64,000 bases of DNA from CAZCPB01 sp044223975 (GTDB taxonomy: Bacteria; Planctomycetota; Phycisphaerae; Phycisphaerales; UBA1924). Every line of letters begins with the position of its first letter. Position 1 is the stretch's first letter. Location: the NCBI GenBank assembly GCA_044223975.1, contig JBGALI010000001.1, forward strand, positions 186,001 through 250,000. Reading direction: 5' to 3'. The notes under the pieces were generated by a model. The model did no database searches, was not told the DNA's origin, and saw only the letters and a program-made list of their open reading frames with translations. Of this stretch, positions 44,626-53,558 are shown piece by piece. Position numbers and translations under genes: made by a program.

Positions 44626-46968
44626 ATGCCGAGCGCACGAACCGTGGTGGGACGCGTTGCAATTTCGCTGGTAACGGTGGCGGGGTTTGGCGTGTCCGGG
44701 ACGGGGGGTGCGTGGGGATCAGCTTGGGGGCAGACGACGCACCAGCCGCCGATCATCGTCGATGACGGTCCGATCATCATCGTGCCGCAAATCAGACCCC
44801 GGCACTGGCCGAACCCGGTAGTGCGGTTGACGGCCCTGAACGCATCGGCACGCATCGAGGGGCAGGTCGCCACGACGACGCTGGAGATGAGCCTGCACAA
44901 CCCCGCGGGGCGTCCGCAGGAAGCACAGCTGGTGCTGCCGGTGCCCGACGGCGTGACGATCCGGTCGATGGCGTACGACGGCGTGGGCCCGGAGCCCTCG
45001 GCGAAGCTGCTGCCGCGGGATGAGGCGAGGCGGATCTACGAGTCGATCGTGAACCGGCAGCGCGACCCGGCCCTGCTGGAGTTCGCGGGGTACAACCTGA
45101 TCCGCACGAGTGTGTTCCCCGTGCCGCCGGGCGGGACGCAGAAGGTGACGCTGACGTACGAGCAGCTCTTGCCGGCGGACGGCGATCGCATGGACTACGT
45201 CCTGCCGCGGAGCGAGTCGCTCGAAGCGGCGGGCGTGGCGTGGAGCATGACGACGACGATCCGATCGTCGCGTGCGATCGCGACGGTGTACTCGCCCAGC
45301 CACGATGTGTCGGTCGAGCGGCCGAGCAACCGGGACGCGATCGTGAAGGTGACGAACGCCGCGGCGTCCGAGCCGGGCTCGTTCCGGCTCTCGTACCTGC
45401 TGCAGCCGGAGAAGAGCGACGGGCTGTCGGCGACGGTGCTGGCGTACCCGGACGCCGAGAGCGGCGGGTACCTGATGGTGCTGGCGGGAACGCCGGACGT
45501 GCCGGCCGATCGCGCCCCTGTGAAACGCGAGGTGGTGATGGTGATCGACCGGTCGGGGTCGATGCGCGGCCCGAAGATGGAGCAGGCCAAGGCGGCGGCG
45601 CTTCAGGTGCTCGAGGGGCTCGAGGAGGGTGAGGCGTTCAACATCATCGACTATTCGGATTCGATCGCGTCGTTCGCGGAAAAGCCCGTGATCAAGACGC
45701 GCAAGTCGATGGCACAGGCGCGGGACTATGTGAAGCGGATCAGCGCGGGGGGCGGGACGAACATCAACGATGCTCTGCAGGAAGCGCTGCGGGCGACGCC
45801 GACGCCGGGGATGCTGCCGCTGGTGCTGTTCCTGACCGACGGGCTGCCGACGGTGGGGGAGCGGAGCGAAGTCAAGATCCGCGAGGCGGCCAAGGCCGCC
45901 AACGGGGCGGAGCGGAGGATCTTCTCGTTCGGCGTGGGACTCGATGTCAACGCGCCGCTGCTGACCGCGATCGCGCGCGGGGCGCGGGGGACGAGCACGT
46001 TCGTGCTGCCGGATGAGAACGTGGAGGTGAAGGTCTCGGGCGTGTACAAGCGGCTGAGTGGGCCGGTGATCGCCGGGCCCAGGCTCACGGTGATCGAGGG
46101 CGGGGACGTGACGACGCGGGCGCTGCGTGATGTGCAGCCGGCGGTGATCCCGGACCTGTTCGAGGGCGACCAGCTCGTGCTGCTCGCGCACTACCAGGAC
46201 AACAAGCCGCTGCGTCTGAGGGTTGACGGGAGCTACCTGGGCGCGGCGCGCAGCTTTGAATTCACGTTTGACCCGTCGAGCGCGACCAACCGGAACGGGT
46301 ACATCCCGCGCCTGTGGGCGACGCGGAAGATCGCGACGCTGATCGAGGAGGTACGGAACCTGGGCGCGGCGGGGACATCGGCGGCGAGCGACCCGCGGTT
46401 CAAGGAACTCACCGACGAGATCGTGCGGCTTTCGACGAAGTTCGGCGTGCTGACGGAGTACACGGCGTTTCTAGCCACCGAGCCCGGCGAGGTGAGGCCG
46501 ATGGCGAGCGGCGGAGGGTGGGAGCGGGCGCCGTCGGCGGGTGCGCCGGCGAAGCCGATGGCAGAGGCGGCGGGCGATGCACGTCGGGAACTGTCGTCCA
46601 AGGCAATCGGCGGGCGTGGGGGAGCTGGAGGTGTGGCCCAGGAATCGAACCTCGCGTCGGGCTACCTCGCGCAGCGGGCCCAGAACGTGCAGAAGTACAA
46701 GGACGCGGAGATGAAGGACGTGAACCTGACGGGCGTGCAGCAGGTCGCGGACCGGGCCCTGTTCTATCGCGGCAACCGCTGGGTGGACAACGCGGTGCTC
46801 GCCAAAGAAGCCGAGGCGCCCGAGCAGACCGTGGAGTTCGGCACGCCCGAGTTCCAGGTAGTGCTCGATCAACTCGTGAAAGAAGGTCGCCAGGGGATGC
46901 TGGCGCGGGGCGGGGACGTGTACCTGATGGTCCAGGGGAAGCGGGTGCTAGTGAAGTGCCCGACGTGA
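44626..46968 (+). CDS. Exported VIT + von Willebrand A domain protein
   Basis: The product is 780 residues from ATG 44626 (GGAGG upstream). A signal peptide (about residues 1-34) precedes a VIT domain: 'GQVATTTLEMSLHNPAGRPQEAQLVLPVPDGVTI' and 'RTSVFPVPPGGTQKVTLTYEQLL'. The vWA domain follows with an intact MIDAS motif DRSGS (308-312), 'GGTNINDALQEAL' and 'LPLVLFLTDGLPT'. A C-terminal region of helices and Gly/Ala-rich linkers (about 630-700) ends in a small domain 'WVDNAVLAKEAEAPEQTVEFGTPEF'. Such proteins bind metal-dependent ligands at the cell surface. Likely operon start for the vWA pair; 76 nt to the next gene. Confidence 0.88.
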   Translation: MPSARTVVGRVAISLVTVAGFGVSGTGGAWGSAWGQTTHQPPIIVDDGPIIIVPQIRPRHWPNPVVRLTALNASARIEGQVATTTLEMSLHNPAGRPQEAQLVLPVPDGVTIRSMAYDGVGPEPSAKLLPRDEARRIYESIVNRQRDPALLEFAGYNLIRTSVFPVPPGGTQKVTLTYEQLLPADGDRMDYVLPRSESLEAAGVAWSMTTTIRSSRAIATVYSPSHDVSVERPSNRDAIVKVTNAAASEPGSFRLSYLLQPEKSDGLSATVLAYPDAESGGYLMVLAGTPDVPADRAPVKREVVMVIDRSGSMRGPKMEQAKAAALQVLEGLEEGEAFNIIDYSDSIASFAEKPVIKTRKSMAQARDYVKRISAGGGTNINDALQEALRATPTPGMLPLVLFLTDGLPTVGERSEVKIREAAKAANGAERRIFSFGVGLDVNAPLLTAIARGARGTSTFVLPDENVEVKVSGVYKRLSGPVIAGPRLTVIEGGDVTTRALRDVQPAVIPDLFEGDQLVLLAHYQDNKPLRLRVDGSYLGAARSFEFTFDPSSATNRNGYIPRLWATRKIATLIEEVRNLGAAGTSAASDPRFKELTDEIVRLSTKFGVLTEYTAFLATEPGEVRPMASGGGWERAPSAGAPAKPMAEAAGDARRELSSKAIGGRGGAGGVAQESNLASGYLAQRAQNVQKYKDAEMKDVNLTGVQQVADRALFYRGNRWVDNAVLAKEAEAPEQTVEFGTPEFQVVLDQLVKEGRQGMLARGGDVYLMVQGKRVLVKCPT

Positions 46969-47044
46969 AATGACAGCGGGCGGTTGAGATCGGATCGGTG
47001 CTTGTCGCGCACAGCGCGCAGCACACAACACACAGGAGAAAGCC

Positions 47045-48247
47045 ATGCTTCGCAATGCAGCAACGTTGTTCGCGGGTTCGGTGTTCACGGCTTCGGGATG
47101 GGCGCAGGCTCAGATCGCGAACGCGTCGGGAGTGCCCGAGAAGTACACGATGGCGGTCGCGAACCCGAAGTACGCCCCGCACGCAAGTGAGTCGCGGATC
47201 GATGTGGTGTTCGTCCTCGACACCACGGGAAGCATGGGCGGGCTGATCGAAGGGGCCAAGCAGAAGATCTGGGAGATCGCCAACCGGATCGCGACGGCCC
47301 AGCCGCGCCCCGTGATCCGCATGGGGCTGGTCGCGTACCGCGACCGGGGTGACGAGTACGTGACGAAGCTGACCGCGCTGACGAGCGACCTGGACGCGGT
47401 GTACTCGAACCTGATGGGGTTCGTGGCCACGGGCGGCGGGGACGGGCCCGAGAGCGTGAACCAGGCGCTGAACGAGGCGCTGACCAAGTTCGAGTGGGAC
47501 ACGGGCGAGAAGACCCTGCGGCTGATCTACCTGGTCGGCGATGCGCCGCCCCACATGGACTACGCCCAGGACCAGCTTTACCCCGAGACGTGCGCGCGGG
47601 CGGCCAAGGCGGGCTTGATCGTGAACACCGTGCAGTGCGGCGGGGACCCCGAGACGGCGCGAGTGTGGCAGGAGATCGCCAGATCGTCGGAGGGGAACTA
47701 CGTGGCGATCGAGCAGAAGGGCGGGGTCGTGGCGATCGCGACGCCGTTCGACGCGGAGATCGCCGAATTGGGGAAGAAGATCGACGCGACGGTGATCGGG
47801 TACGGGACCAAGGAAGCGCAGAGGGAGCAAGCGCAGCGCATGACCGTGTCGGAAAGCCTGGCCCGCGGGGCGCCCGCCCCGGCGAGCGCTGATCGCGCCG
47901 TGTTCAAGTCGGGCGCGGCCGGGGCCGCGGCGGTGGGCGGGCGGCAAGAACTGGTGAACGACCTCAAGGCGGGGAAGGTGCAGGTCCGCGAGCTCAAGGA
48001 CGAGGAGCTGCCGCCGGAGATGCAGAAGCTGAGCGTAGAGGAGCGTGAGAAGTACGTGGCGGAGAAGTCCAAGGAGCGGGAGGCGATCCAGAAGCAGATC
48101 ACCGACCTGAACATCAAGCGACAGAAGTTCATGGACGACGAGCGGGCCAAGGCGGGCGTGACGAAGGACTCGTTCGACGCGGCTGTGTTCCGGGCGTTGA
48201 AGGAGCAGGCGGAGAAGAAGGGAATCCAGTTCCCCGAGAGCAAGTAG
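47045..48247 (+). CDS. Exported vWA domain protein with coiled-coil C-terminus
   Basis: The product is 400 residues. A signal peptide (about 1-22) is followed directly by the vWA domain: 'IDVVFVLDTTGSMGG' with MIDAS residues Asp59, Thr61 and Ser63, then 'IRMGLVAYRDRGDEYVTKL', 'GGDGPESVNQALNEAL' and 'LIYLVGDAPPHMDY'. From about residue 270 it becomes helical and charged: 'ELVNDLKAGKVQVRELKDEELPPEMQKLSVEEREKYVAEK' and 'EREAIQKQITDLNIKRQKFMDDERAK', a long coiled coil. Together with the preceding vWA gene it probably forms a cell-envelope pair. The two-component genes follow on the same strand 150 nt later. Confidence 0.85.
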   Translation: MLRNAATLFAGSVFTASGWAQAQIANASGVPEKYTMAVANPKYAPHASESRIDVVFVLDTTGSMGGLIEGAKQKIWEIANRIATAQPRPVIRMGLVAYRDRGDEYVTKLTALTSDLDAVYSNLMGFVATGGGDGPESVNQALNEALTKFEWDTGEKTLRLIYLVGDAPPHMDYAQDQLYPETCARAAKAGLIVNTVQCGGDPETARVWQEIARSSEGNYVAIEQKGGVVAIATPFDAEIAELGKKIDATVIGYGTKEAQREQAQRMTVSESLARGAPAPASADRAVFKSGAAGAAAVGGRQELVNDLKAGKVQVRELKDEELPPEMQKLSVEEREKYVAEKSKEREAIQKQITDLNIKRQKFMDDERAKAGVTKDSFDAAVFRALKEQAEKKGIQFPESK

Positions 48248-48397
48248 ACGCGGGGACGTGAGTTTCCAGGGCGAGGCGCCGGTGGCTGCGAGGGCGTGCG
48301 AGAATGTCACGCCCTTGGCAGCGCTCGTGCACGGTTCGTGCGAGCAGGACCGGGGCGTTGGTCGATAGGTTCACTACCATGGAGTAGGAGGTCGCGC

Positions 48398-49114
48398 GTG
48401 CCGCTAGGAACAGTGCTCGTCGTTGAGGACGATGCCGCGATACGGCGCGGGCTGGTCGACATGCTGCGCTACGCCGGGTACGCGGTGCGCGAGGCGGGGG
48501 ACGGGCAGGCGGGGCTCGACGCAGCGCTTACGGGGCCCGTGGACTTGGTGCTGCTGGACATTCTCATGCCCCGGATGGACGGGCTCAGCGTGCTGCGCGA
48601 GGTGCGGCGGGCCAAGGCGACCCTGCCCGTGATCATGCTGACTGCTCGCGGTGAAGAAGAGGACAAGGTCCGCGGGCTCAAGGAAGGGGCCGACGACTAC
48701 ATCGTGAAGCCGTTCGGCGCCGCGGAGCTACTGGCGCGCGTGCAGGCGGTGCTGCGTCGCTCGCCGGAGCGGCCGGTGGCGCTCAAGAAGCTGACGGTGG
48801 CGGGCCGGACCATCGACTTCGAGCGGCGCGAGGCGGTGCTGGCGGACGGGACGCGGCACGCGTTGTCGGAGCGCGAGGCGGAATTGCTGGCGTACCTGGC
48901 GGCCAGCCGCGGGCGGGCGGTGTCGCGCGATGAACTGCTCTCCCGCGTGTGGGGCCTTGATCCGCGCGGGGTGCAGACTCGGACGGTCGACATGACCGTG
49001 GCCCGGCTGCGCGAGTTGCTCGGCGATGACCCCGAAGAGCCGAAGGTGATCGTCACCGTGCGTGCCAAGGGGTACATGCTCGGCGCCGATGCCTCGGAAG
49101 GGACCGGCAAGTGA
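48398..49114 (+). CDS. OmpR/PhoB-type response regulator
   Basis: The product is 238 residues from a GTG at 48398, with AGGAGG 6 nt upstream; earlier in-frame ATG codons lack support. The receiver domain has the acidic pair Asp11/Asp12, phospho-acceptor Asp54 (LLDILMP), Thr82 (MLTARG) and Lys104 (VKPFG). The C-terminal winged helix (about 145-235) has 'LSEREAELLAYLAASRGRAVSRDELLSRVWG' and 'RTVDMTVARLRELLGDD...VRAKGYML', typical of the OmpR family. The stop overlaps the kinase start (GTGA), so the pair is coupled. Targets unknown. Confidence 0.95.
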   Translation: MPLGTVLVVEDDAAIRRGLVDMLRYAGYAVREAGDGQAGLDAALTGPVDLVLLDILMPRMDGLSVLREVRRAKATLPVIMLTARGEEEDKVRGLKEGADDYIVKPFGAAELLARVQAVLRRSPERPVALKKLTVAGRTIDFERREAVLADGTRHALSEREAELLAYLAASRGRAVSRDELLSRVWGLDPRGVQTRTVDMTVARLRELLGDDPEEPKVIVTVRAKGYMLGADASEGTGK

Positions 49115-51294
49115 ACCCCGCATCGCGTCGGACACTCCTGGCGGTGGGCGGGTGCGCGGTGGGCGTGGCGGCGGCGCTGGGGTGGGCGACGGTGCACGCG
49201 CTGCGGCTCGAGCAGCGTGAGCTCGATGCCCAGGCGCAGGCGAAATTCCAGAACTCCATCCGGCTTGCGTTGTGGCGGATGGATTCGGCCCTCACGCCTA
49301 TCGTGGCGCGCGAAACGGCACGCCCGTACTTCCAGTACAGCGCGTTCTACCCCTCGGAGCGGGCGTACACGTCGAAGCTTCAGGATGTGGAACCCGGTGA
49401 GCACCTTGTGCCGTCGCCCTTGCTCACGCTCGATCAGCAGTTTGTAAAGCTGTACTTTCAGCGTTCGGCGGCGGGCGAGCTCACATCGCCCCAGGCGCCC
49501 AGCGGGAACTTCCGCGACCTGGTGGAATCGAGCGTGATCGGCAGTGAACGAGTGATCGCGGCCGAGGCTCGCCTGTCGGAGCTGGGCAGGATCCTGGCGG
49601 GCGGCACGCGAGCACCGCTGGCCGCGGCGGAGCTCAAGGAGCGTTTGAAGAACGTCCCGCTGACGGAGATGAACCAGGTGCAGCTGGGCGAGTCCGGGGT
49701 CTCGGAGCTTGCGTACAAGGCGCCGCAGAAGCCCGTCGAAGGGGCGACTCAGCAGCTGGCCCAGTCCAACGAGGAGTCGCGCCGGGAGTTCGAGGCCCGC
49801 CAGCAGACCGCCGGTCGTGCGGTGCAGCTGGAAAAGCAGGCCAACGTGGTGGACAAGCAAGCGTCCGTCGGGCAGCGGCGTGCGAGCGCCAAGGACGAAT
49901 CTGCAGCGGTGGACAAGAAGAAGGACGCACCCGGCGTGGCCCCCGACGCGTCGCGGAAGACTGCGGTGGTGCCTGCCACGGAGGCCGCGAGTGCTCCCGC
50001 TCCTGTTGTCGCCAGCCTGCCCGCATCGAGCCGGAGTGCGGGCGGAGCGGCACCGGCCAGCGACGCCAAAGCCCTGGGCACGTTCTACCGGCGCGACGAT
50101 CCGGGCGCCGAGAAGGCCGGGGCCAAGGGTGCAGAGGTCGATGGTCGCACGGAACTCGGCGCCGGCCGGGTTCCCGGTTCCGCCGCGGAGGGCGACGGGT
50201 CCGGCATCGAGCAGGGGGACATGGCGCCGGCGTGGCGCGTGGTGAACGGCGCCGGCGAGCCTCAGCTTCTTCTCCTGCGATCGGTGCGGGTGGGGGAGAG
50301 CCGGTTCGAGCAAGGGTGCTGGCTGGACTGGCCGGCCTTGAAGGCGTGGCTGGTGAGCAGCGTGCAGGACCTTCTGCCGGGGGCGACGCTGCAGCCGGTC
50401 ATGGATCCGTACGCGCAGGCGGACCCCGAGGCGCTGGGGCGGCGGCTGGCGGGGATTTCGGCCGAGCTTGAGCCGGGCGCGGTGCCCGTGCTTGCCGCGC
50501 CGGGGTGGACGCCGATGCGTACGACGCTGGTGTTGACGTGGGGAGCGGTGGTGCTGTCGTTCGGGGCGATCGGTGCGGCGCTCCTGGCGGCGCGTGAACT
50601 CGCGGAGCGTCGGGGGCAGTTCGTGTCCGCGGTGACGCACGAGCTCCGAACTCCGCTCACGACGTTCTGCCTGTACTCGCAGATGCTCGCCGACGGGATG
50701 GTGACTGAAGAATCGGCGCGGCGCGACTATCTCGGAACCCTCAAGCGAGAGTCGGAACGGCTGACGAAGATCGTCGAGAACGTGCTGGACTACGCGAGGG
50801 TGGGAAGAGCCGGGAGTGGGCCCACGCGACAGCCGGTGAGCGTCGGCGAGCTGGTCGAACGCATCACGCCCTCGCTCGAGGCGCGGGCGGCGCAGAGCGG
50901 CGTGACGCTGGAAGCGCCGCGAGGCATCGATCCGGGTCTTTCGGCGGTCCTTGTAGAAGTCGACGCGGTCAGCGTGGAGAGAATCCTGGTCAACCTTGTC
51001 GACAACGCGTGCAAGTACGCGCCGGGACAGCCGGTGCGGTTGGGGACCCGGGCGGCGGGCCGGAATGTTGAGTTCAGCATCGCCGACTCGGGGCCGGGGA
51101 TCGCGGGGGAGCAGCGCGGGCGGCTCTTCCAGCCCTTCGAGCGTGGACGCAGCCTGGCGCACGCGACGACGCCGGGGCTAGGCCTGGGCTTGGCGCTATC
51201 CCGGACGCTGGCGCGGCGGATGGGAGGCGAGTTGGAATTGAGCGAATCTTCGCCCCGGGGATCGGTATTCGTACTGCGCGTGCCGCGGGCGTGA
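49111..51294 (+). CDS. Sensor histidine kinase with large extracytoplasmic insert
   Basis: The product is 727 residues, starting at a GTG overlapping the regulator stop. One membrane helix near residue 10-25 and a second at about 473-492 ('LTWGAVVLSFGAIGAALLAA') bracket an extracytoplasmic region of about 440 residues. That region contains a long Gln/Ala/Lys/Glu coiled coil ('ESRREFEARQQTAGRAVQLEKQANVVDKQ') and Ala/Gly/Pro-rich linkers. The kinase part is standard: H-box 'VTHELRTPL' with His510, N-box 'LVNLVDNACKYAPG', G1 'DSGPGIAGE', G2 'GLGLGLALSRTLAR'. The insert is unlike known sensor domains. Confidence 0.93.
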   Translation: MNPASRRTLLAVGGCAVGVAAALGWATVHALRLEQRELDAQAQAKFQNSIRLALWRMDSALTPIVARETARPYFQYSAFYPSERAYTSKLQDVEPGEHLVPSPLLTLDQQFVKLYFQRSAAGELTSPQAPSGNFRDLVESSVIGSERVIAAEARLSELGRILAGGTRAPLAAAELKERLKNVPLTEMNQVQLGESGVSELAYKAPQKPVEGATQQLAQSNEESRREFEARQQTAGRAVQLEKQANVVDKQASVGQRRASAKDESAAVDKKKDAPGVAPDASRKTAVVPATEAASAPAPVVASLPASSRSAGGAAPASDAKALGTFYRRDDPGAEKAGAKGAEVDGRTELGAGRVPGSAAEGDGSGIEQGDMAPAWRVVNGAGEPQLLLLRSVRVGESRFEQGCWLDWPALKAWLVSSVQDLLPGATLQPVMDPYAQADPEALGRRLAGISAELEPGAVPVLAAPGWTPMRTTLVLTWGAVVLSFGAIGAALLAARELAERRGQFVSAVTHELRTPLTTFCLYSQMLADGMVTEESARRDYLGTLKRESERLTKIVENVLDYARVGRAGSGPTRQPVSVGELVERITPSLEARAAQSGVTLEAPRGIDPGLSAVLVEVDAVSVERILVNLVDNACKYAPGQPVRLGTRAAGRNVEFSIADSGPGIAGEQRGRLFQPFERGRSLAHATTPGLGLGLALSRTLARRMGGELELSESSPRGSVFVLRVPRA

Positions 51295-51452
51295 TCCGGC
51301 GGTCGCGGCGGGCCCGCTCTACACTGCCCGCCGATGCGTCGATTCCCGGATCGTGAAATTATCGATGAGCCGTCGTTCGACCTTGAAGAGCGATGGCTCG
51401 ATCTTGCGCTGAAGGCATGCCTGCGAGCCCGCGGCGCGGGAGCGGCGTTGGC

Positions 51453-52754
51453 ATGAGCGAGGCTGCCGCACACACGTTTTCGCCTGTCGTGCTCGCGCCG
51501 ACGTTCAACAACGATCGCACTCTGGGCGCGATCCTCGACCGGCTTGACGCGGCGGGGCTCCCCGTGATCGTGGTGAACGACGGGTGCACGGACTCGTCGC
51601 CGGGGGTGCTCGAGCGCTGGCGATCGCGCGGCGGGGCCCGGACGGTGCTGACCCACGCGAGAAACCTGGGCAAGGCCGCGGCGCTGCGCACGGGGTTCGA
51701 GGCCGCGGCCGCGATGGGGCGCACGCACGCGGTCACGATCGACACCGACGGGCAGCACGATCCCGAGGATGTGTCGCGGCTCGTCGACGTGGCGCGGGTC
51801 CATCCCGAAGCGCTGGTGCTCGGCGTTCGCAGCGCTTCGATCGCGGGCTACCCGTCACGGAGCATGACGGGGCGTCGGATCTCGAACCTGTTTATCCGCA
51901 TCGAGAGCGGAGCCAACGTGACCGACAGCCAGAGCGGGTTCCGGGTGTACCCGCTCGGGCTCGTGCGATCGGTGCGGACGTTCGCGGGGCGGTTCGGGTT
52001 CGAGACGGAGATTCTGACGCGTGCGACGTGGGCCGGCTGCGCCGTGGTCGAAATCCCGATCACCTCACGGTATTTCCCGCCGGGCGAGCGGGTCTCGCAC
52101 TTCCGCCCGTTCGTCGATTCGGTTCGCGCGGTCGGCATGCACGTTCGGCTGATTGGCCGGGCCATCTGGCCTATGCCCCATCGCCAGTGGCCAGGCCCGC
52201 ACGCCCATGACCCGCGCCCGTGGTGGAAGCGGCTGTGGGCATGGCTCAGTCCCCTTCGGCTGTGGAAGCAACTGCACCAGGACCCGGAGAGCCGTCCGAC
52301 TGCGGCGGCGGGGTTTGCGCTGGGCGTGTTCCTGGCGAACACGCCTCCGCCGTTGTACGGGCTCCACCTGCCGCTGGGGCTGTTCCTGGCGCGGCGGCTC
52401 AATTTCCATCCGTTGCCGGTCGCGGCAGGGTGCGCGCTGGCGGCGCCGCCGCTGGGGCTCATACTCATCATGGCGGGTGTGGCGCTGGGTTCCCGGATTC
52501 TCAAGGGGCATTGGCCGCACCTGAACGAGATGCACCCCACCCAAGGGCATTTCTGGGAGTGGGCGTGGGGCGTGCTGCCCGAATGGTGGCTGGGCGCGGC
52601 GATCGTCGGACTGGCCCTGGCGGTGCTGGGGTTCCTGCTGGTCAAGTTGCTGCTGTCCGGGATGGCCGTCACCCCACCTGATCCGGCCGTTGCCGATCAG
52701 CCGGCGTCCGGAAGCGCCCCCGACGGCGCGGTCAGGCCTGAATCGCCGGAATAG
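51453..52754 (+). CDS. Family 2 glycosyltransferase fused to DUF2062
   Basis: The product is 433 residues from ATG 51453. A GT2 domain is visible: 'VVLAPTFNNDRTLGAILDRL', 'VNDGCTDSSPGVLERW', 'HARNLGKAAALRTGFEAA', 'VTIDTDGQHDPEDVSRLV' (the acidic metal-binding motif), then 'TDSQSGFRVYPLGLVRSV' and 'GRFGFETEIL'. The second half is DUF2062, a membrane domain ('AAAGFALGVFLANTPPPLYGLHLPLGLFLARRL', 'AAPPLGLILIMAGVALGSRIL', final helix 'GAAIVGLALAVLGFLLVKLLL'). It probably glycosylates a lipid-linked substrate at the inner membrane. The last 58 nt overlap the convergent deacetylase gene. Likely part of the aryl-polyene-like cluster. Confidence 0.88.
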   Translation: MSEAAAHTFSPVVLAPTFNNDRTLGAILDRLDAAGLPVIVVNDGCTDSSPGVLERWRSRGGARTVLTHARNLGKAAALRTGFEAAAAMGRTHAVTIDTDGQHDPEDVSRLVDVARVHPEALVLGVRSASIAGYPSRSMTGRRISNLFIRIESGANVTDSQSGFRVYPLGLVRSVRTFAGRFGFETEILTRATWAGCAVVEIPITSRYFPPGERVSHFRPFVDSVRAVGMHVRLIGRAIWPMPHRQWPGPHAHDPRPWWKRLWAWLSPLRLWKQLHQDPESRPTAAAGFALGVFLANTPPPLYGLHLPLGLFLARRLNFHPLPVAAGCALAAPPLGLILIMAGVALGSRILKGHWPHLNEMHPTQGHFWEWAWGVLPEWWLGAAIVGLALAVLGFLLVKLLLSGMAVTPPDPAVADQPASGSAPDGAVRPESPE

Positions 52755-53494
52755 GCGGGGCTCCCGAGCAGGTCCTCGAGCGTGACCGAACGCAACCCGC
52801 GCGCCCGGAGCGAATCGAGCACCCGCGGCACGGCTTCGACCGTGGCGAGGGGTCTACGTCGAACCCAGGGGGAACTTCCGTCGTGCAGGGCGAGGATCTC
52901 GCCGCCACGGGCCGGACCGAGGCGTTGAACAATCTTCTCCGCGGTGGTCGGGACGCCGTCGAACGCGCGGCGGGACCAGCCGACGACGAGGTGGCCCGTG
53001 TGGCGGACGGCGCCGGCCAAGTGCCACGTCTTGTACCCCATGGGCGGACGGAAGAAACTCGGGCGTCGACCGATGATGGATTCGATCAGGTCGTCGGCGC
53101 GGCGGATTTCGTCCTCCCAGCCGGCGCGCCACTTGAAGCAGCACGCGTACGAGTGGGCGAGGGTGTGGTTACCGATCACGTGCCCTTCCGCGTGCGCTCG
53201 ACGCACGAGGTCGGGGTGGTCTCGAGCGCAGGCCCCGATCACAAAGAACGTCGCCCGGGCACCGAAGGCTTGGAGCTGGTCGAGGATGCGGTCGGTGACG
53301 CCCGGCAGCGGGCCGTCGTCGAACGTCAGAGCGACACGACCGGCGGCGCGGAGGTTAGGAATTCGCGTGACAACTGGGCAAAGGAGGGACGACGCGGGCG
53401 TAAAAATGCCGTAGGCGACGGTGGCGGCCGCGGCCGCGGTGCCCAGGCCAGCGGCGGTGAGTAGATCAATTGAAGCGAGAGTTCCCGAGTGCAC
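52697..53494 (-). CDS. Polysaccharide deacetylase family protein
   Basis: The product is 265 residues from a GTG at 53494 (AGGG 6 nt upstream); the ORF is open further upstream but the added sequence is a shadow of the MMPL gene. An N-terminal hydrophobic segment (about 11-31) suggests export or anchoring. The NodB domain has 'VALTFDDGPLPGVTDRIL' with Asp59/Asp60, the metal pair His110/His114 (GNHTLAHS), 'SFFRPPMGYKTWHL' and 'EILALHDGSS', all expected of an active carbohydrate esterase 4 fold. It may remove acetyl or other amide groups from a glycan. Cluster context suggests a role in modifying or anchoring the pigment-like product. Confidence 0.87.
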   Translation of the reverse strand: MHSGTLASIDLLTAAGLGTAAAAATVAYGIFTPASSLLCPVVTRIPNLRAAGRVALTFDDGPLPGVTDRILDQLQAFGARATFFVIGACARDHPDLVRRAHAEGHVIGNHTLAHSYACCFKWRAGWEDEIRRADDLIESIIGRRPSFFRPPMGYKTWHLAGAVRHTGHLVVGWSRRAFDGVPTTAEKIVQRLGPARGGEILALHDGSSPWVRRRPLATVEAVPRVLDSLRARGLRSVTLEDLLGSPAYSGDSGLTAPSGALPDAG

Positions 53495-53558
53495 GTGTTC
53501 CCTGTGGAGAGAGTAGAACCGAAAGGGCGGCGGAGGGGGAGACGCCGTCGCGACCCGA

